Under the pieces are notes generated by a model. It was not told where the DNA came from and searched no databases. It was given only the letters and a program-made list of their open reading frames with translations. From assembly GCA_937923405.1 (NCBI GenBank), contig CALDUY010000005.1:1-64000 (forward strand): DNA of 64,000 nt, given 5' to 3'. Position numbers and translations under genes: made by a program. Shown in pieces: positions 61,414 through 64,000 of this stretch (position 1 is the stretch's first letter; every line of letters begins with the position of its first letter). This DNA comes from an uncultured Gemmataceae bacterium. GTDB taxonomy: Bacteria; Planctomycetota; Planctomycetia; Gemmatales; Gemmataceae.

Positions 61414-63186
61414 TCAAAGCGACCTAGTGAACTCGATTTCATCTGTAAGTCGGCCCTCCTGATCCCAGCCTCGCCCCTGATAATACGCAGCAATCATGGC
61501 TTCGAGTTGCTCGCGATCGAGTTGAGCAACCGAACCGTTTTGCATCGTCAGTCCTTCTTCGAAGAAGCGTGCGGGGAGCTTGTCTTCCTCGCGGGTCCAC
61601 CCTTGGCGTTGATTGAACCATTTCTTGGCATCGATGATTCGTTTGGCGGTTTGTCGCAGTTCCTCGGCTGAGATGTCCCATCCAGTAACTGCATGCAGCA
61701 ACTCGGCAGATTCGGCGTAAAGATCTACAAAAACGCCGCGCAAAAACTTGCACAGAATCAACGAATCAATCAACGCAGCTCGATCCTCCGTTTCGATCGC
61801 CAGCCTGGCTGCTTCTGAAGTACCGTGCAATCGATCGGTTCGAGTTGAGAAATCGGCTTCGTAAGCCCCTGACCGGTTGTGATCGGCCCCTCGCGAACCG
61901 ACTGCGAATCCCAAAGCCATCGTTTGCATCGTTCGCGGTTCGTAGCCGGGTATCTCCAAACCTTTGACGTGCGGAGCAAACCGAGGTGCCTCACCACCGA
62001 TCATCTCCGCGGCACGCCGACTACCTTCTGCCAATAGATCACCTAACGGATCCGAACGGTAGGCAATTCGATCAATCAATGACAATAGAGCATCTCCCGC
62101 GCCAAAGCGAAGTTGAGGAGCGTCGATCCATCCTCGTTCGGCGCATTCCATCGCAAAGGCAATGGTCGCGCCAGCGGAAATCGTATCCAGCCCCAGTTCA
62201 TCACAACGTCGAGCGGCCTGAAGTATCACCTCCCGATCACCAATGCCACATAACGACCCCAGCGCGAACAGACTTTCGTACTCCAGGCGTACTCGTTGTC
62301 CGTCTCCCGTAGCAAAGATGTGTTCACAGCCAATGGTGCAAGCGGCACAGGATTCTCGAGCCATGTGTCGAGCCTCGTTAAGAACTTCGCCGGAAATCTG
62401 CTCAGCTTGCTCAAAGTGCCCGGACTGAAAGTTGCGTGTCGGCAGAGCATCGAGGCGATTGAACGTCAAAAGATTGGCCACCGTGCCTAACTCACGATAC
62501 TTGGCAGTAGCCGGACCAAAACTACGACGGGACAGTTCCTTCGCTGCTCGGGCCACGGCCTCCGGATGGGCCAGAGCCGTGCGTCTCGTGCCGTTGACGA
62601 CAACCGCTTTGAGATTCTTACTGCCAAGAACCGCCCCGAGTCCTCCTCGTCCCGCGTGTCGGTTCGCATGGCTGAGAGTTGCATAGCGAACGCGATGCTC
62701 CCCAGCAGGACCGATCACTGCCGCGGCTACGTCGCCGAGTTGTCGCGTGGTCTCTGGCCCTGACAGGCCCCACAGTCGGCTGGCGTCCTCAAGCTGGACC
62801 TGATCGTTGTCGATGCGGAGCAAGGAAGGTCGAGTGCAGGCTCCAACGAGGACCAAAGCATCGGCCCCCGTCCGTTTACCGGCCAGGGCAAAATGCGAAG
62901 AAGAGAGAGCATCATTTAAGCGATTTGTCAGAGGGGATTTGGCGAGTATCGCAAACTTGGCAGAGGTGGTCAGCGGCGTGCCCACGAGAGGACTGAAGCA
63001 AAAAATCAACGGCGCTTCGGCAGCGAACGGGTCCACTTGAGGCGGCGATTCTCGCAGCAGCAACCAAGTGCCCAGGCCGACACCTCCCAGAAATCGTCGC
63101 AAAACCGGTTCAGGCAGATCTATCCAGCGTGAACGCCCCGTGGTCACGTCGATACGGAGATAACGACCGTGGTAGCCGCCTGGCAT
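61414..63186 (-). CDS. Aldehyde:ferredoxin oxidoreductase-like tungsten/molybdenum enzyme
   Basis: The 590-residue protein is a full-length AOR-type enzyme, with a bis-pterin tungsten (or Mo) site and one [4Fe-4S] cluster. N-terminal family features are GGYHGRYLRIDVTTG, VGLGTWLLLRESPP and FAILAKSPLTNRLNDALSSSHF. The cluster cysteines are ESCAACTIGC (C-x2-C-x3-C) and a later Cys in LILCKFL; GFAVGSRGADHNRS is also typical. The substrate may be an aldehyde, but homologues such as WOR5-type or benzoyl-CoA reductase BamB-like exist. The ATG at 63186 follows GGAGG; an ATG at 63204 overlaps moaD-like. It is third in a minus-strand operon. Confidence 0.92.
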   Translation of the reverse strand: MPGGYHGRYLRIDVTTGRSRWIDLPEPVLRRFLGGVGLGTWLLLRESPPQVDPFAAEAPLIFCFSPLVGTPLTTSAKFAILAKSPLTNRLNDALSSSHFALAGKRTGADALVLVGACTRPSLLRIDNDQVQLEDASRLWGLSGPETTRQLGDVAAAVIGPAGEHRVRYATLSHANRHAGRGGLGAVLGSKNLKAVVVNGTRRTALAHPEAVARAAKELSRRSFGPATAKYRELGTVANLLTFNRLDALPTRNFQSGHFEQAEQISGEVLNEARHMARESCAACTIGCEHIFATGDGQRVRLEYESLFALGSLCGIGDREVILQAARRCDELGLDTISAGATIAFAMECAERGWIDAPQLRFGAGDALLSLIDRIAYRSDPLGDLLAEGSRRAAEMIGGEAPRFAPHVKGLEIPGYEPRTMQTMALGFAVGSRGADHNRSGAYEADFSTRTDRLHGTSEAARLAIETEDRAALIDSLILCKFLRGVFVDLYAESAELLHAVTGWDISAEELRQTAKRIIDAKKWFNQRQGWTREEDKLPARFFEEGLTMQNGSVAQLDREQLEAMIAAYYQGRGWDQEGRLTDEIEFTRSL

Positions 63187-63190
63187 GCGA

Positions 63191-63445
63191 TCAACCTCCG
63201 GCATCTGCAGTGAGGAGCAACAACCGCGCCTCATTAGCCAATGGTTCGTCTAACTCGACAATGAATCGTTCGCCGTTGATTGAGAGCAAATAATGCGGAG
63301 ATAAGCGATCTCCAATAAACAATTCTCCCAAAGAGGGATAGAGTTGACCAAGATGTCGCAACGCTTCTCGGGCGGTGGCCGCCTTCAGCGAACAGGAAGC
63401 CACTCCTGATTTAGCCCTCGCCAGACCGTAAAACTCGACGATCAT
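63191..63445 (-). CDS. MoaD/ThiS-family sulfur carrier protein
   Basis: The 84-residue beta-grasp protein ends in DAGG, the C-terminal Gly-Gly needed for thiocarboxylation. MoaD supplies sulfur for pterin dithiolene synthesis. The sequence includes MIVEFYGLARAKSG at the start and LSPHYLLSINGERFIVELDEPLANEARLLLLTADAGG-like C-terminal pattern. Its ATG overlaps the stop of the preceding gene (ATGA), and the AOR gene begins five bases after its stop. It is thus a dedicated carrier for the tungsto/molybdopterin of that enzyme. A longer frame from 63775 has no support. Confidence 0.88.
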   Translation of the reverse strand: MIVEFYGLARAKSGVASCSLKAATAREALRHLGQLYPSLGELFIGDRLSPHYLLSINGERFIVELDEPLANEARLLLLTADAGG

Positions 63446-64000
63446 TCCGCGGGAAATCCTCGTTCTGCCAATTGTTGCCGCACGAACGGATCGTGCAACA
63501 AGGCCACAAAAGCCTGAACCACAGGTCGTTGCTGCCGTTCTCGTGGAATTAAAAAATCGTAGCGTTCTTCTTGCAGCTCGTGGAAGGTCAGTCCCGCGGC
63601 CCGAGCGACTGGCTCTATCGCCACGCCCCAATCCGCACGCCCTTGAGCAACAGCAGCCACCACAGCATGATGCGACTTCGCTTCGCAGAGATACCCTGCG
63701 GGACGAGCCTCTCCAAGCAACCGATCGATCAGTAGTCGCGTACCACTTCCGCGATTCCGATTTACCATCACACATTCCGGATCGCGAATGGTCTTGTCGA
63801 TCCTATCCTTTTCAAAGCGCTCGTCACCTCGGCGATGGACAATGCCTTGCCGGCGAATGTAGCCTGAGACCAGAACGATTTCTTCCGTGACGAACGGTTC
63901 GTTGTACCGATCACTGTACGGATCGAGCAAGTGAACGCCAGCGAGGTCGCACTCGCCACGCCGGACTGCTTCCAGCCCTCCTTGACTGCCAACGTTCAAC
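63442..64000 (-). CDS. PBP-like domain protein (probably C-terminal part of MoeA-PBP or HTH-PBP fusion); N-terminus cut by window edge
   Basis: The visible 186 codons form a periplasmic-binding-protein-like domain of the PBP_like type: GSQGGLEAVRRGECDLAGVHLLDP, VMVNRNRGSGTRLLIDRL, and VAAVAQGRADWGVAIEPVA. Such domains occur at the C-terminus of some MoeA proteins and of ModE-like regulators. Its stop overlaps the moaD-like ATG, so it belongs to the same operon. It probably senses or hands over molybdate or tungstate in the cytoplasm. The true start and any N-terminal domain lie beyond the right edge. Confidence 0.8.
   Translation of the reverse strand, partial: LNVGSQGGLEAVRRGECDLAGVHLLDPYSDRYNEPFVTEEIVLVSGYIRRQGIVHRRGDERFEKDRIDKTIRDPECVMVNRNRGSGTRLLIDRLLGEARPAGYLCEAKSHHAVVAAVAQGRADWGVAIEPVARAAGLTFHELQEERYDFLIPRERQQRPVVQAFVALLHDPFVRQQLAERGFPAE

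Noticed and set aside
1..64000. tRNA, rRNA and CRISPR arrays
   Set aside because: No cloverleaf with CCA end, rRNA-like stretch or regularly spaced repeat array was recognised by eye; a tRNA search could still find one.
1..64000. Prophage, integrase or insertion sequence
   Set aside because: No transposase, recombinase, capsid or toxin-antitoxin protein is found among the genes; the only mobile-like feature is the non-coding palindrome at 12354-12488.

Overview
The window looks like a chromosomal segment of a planctomycete, probably of the Gemmata lineage. Moderately high GC, a cluster of exported DUF1501, PPC, DUF1549/DUF1553 and cytochrome/WD40 proteins, a secreted subtilase with an N-terminal LELLEDRLVLS motif, a Ser/Thr kinase with an FHA domain, and many long exported proteins with beta-propeller, TPR or CBM9-like domains all fit. 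This assignment rests on gene content, not on a marker-gene match. I saw no rRNA, tRNA, CRISPR array, transposase or phage gene.

Left part (1-12.3 kb): a partial secreted S8 protease on the minus strand; a minus-strand NAD pair (nicotinate phosphoribosyltransferase, then glutamine-dependent NAD synthase); then, on the plus strand, a DNA photolyase, MoeA, apolipoprotein N-acyltransferase, an alpha/beta hydrolase and a small exported protein. A hairpin-forming miniature element with terminal inverted repeats lies at 12354-12488. From 12.6 to 23.6 kb there is a sorbosone-dehydrogenase-like diheme protein and a four-gene run of exported planctomycete proteins (DUF1501, PPC, DUF1549/1553, cytochrome-WD40-coiled coil).

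Middle part (23.7-42.7 kb): argB-argD-argF-rph behind a clear sigma70-type promoter; a convergent Ser/Thr kinase-FHA gene; a PIG-L (BshB1-like) deacetylase; a ceramide-glucosyltransferase-like GT2 followed by two sulfotransferases, which together suggest sulfated glycolipid synthesis; two long minus-strand exported proteins with apparently degenerate domains; hemD; an ArnT/PMT-like membrane glycosyltransferase; and a lipoprotein of the SppA family whose expected catalytic serine is glycine.

Right part (43-64 kb): the most striking locus is a tight plus-strand gene set (43014-56855) for an iterative polyketide or secondary-lipid synthase. Its first protein carries two flavin enoyl-reductase-like (NMO/FabK/PfaD) domains fused ahead of KS-AT-ACP-KR. 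Then come an AT-DH protein with a degenerate PPTase-like tail, a free ACP, an alpha/beta hydrolase, an ABC permease without its ATPase, and a Rieske oxygenase. Together they contain every activity for fully reductive chain building, release, oxidation and perhaps export of a lipid. After it come rpsA (six S1 domains, with terminator), an ABC-2 exporter pair, an ArsR-type regulator, and a minus-strand operon for a tungsten/molybdenum aldehyde:ferredoxin oxidoreductase-like enzyme with its own MoaD-like carrier and a PBP-like domain protein that runs off the right edge.
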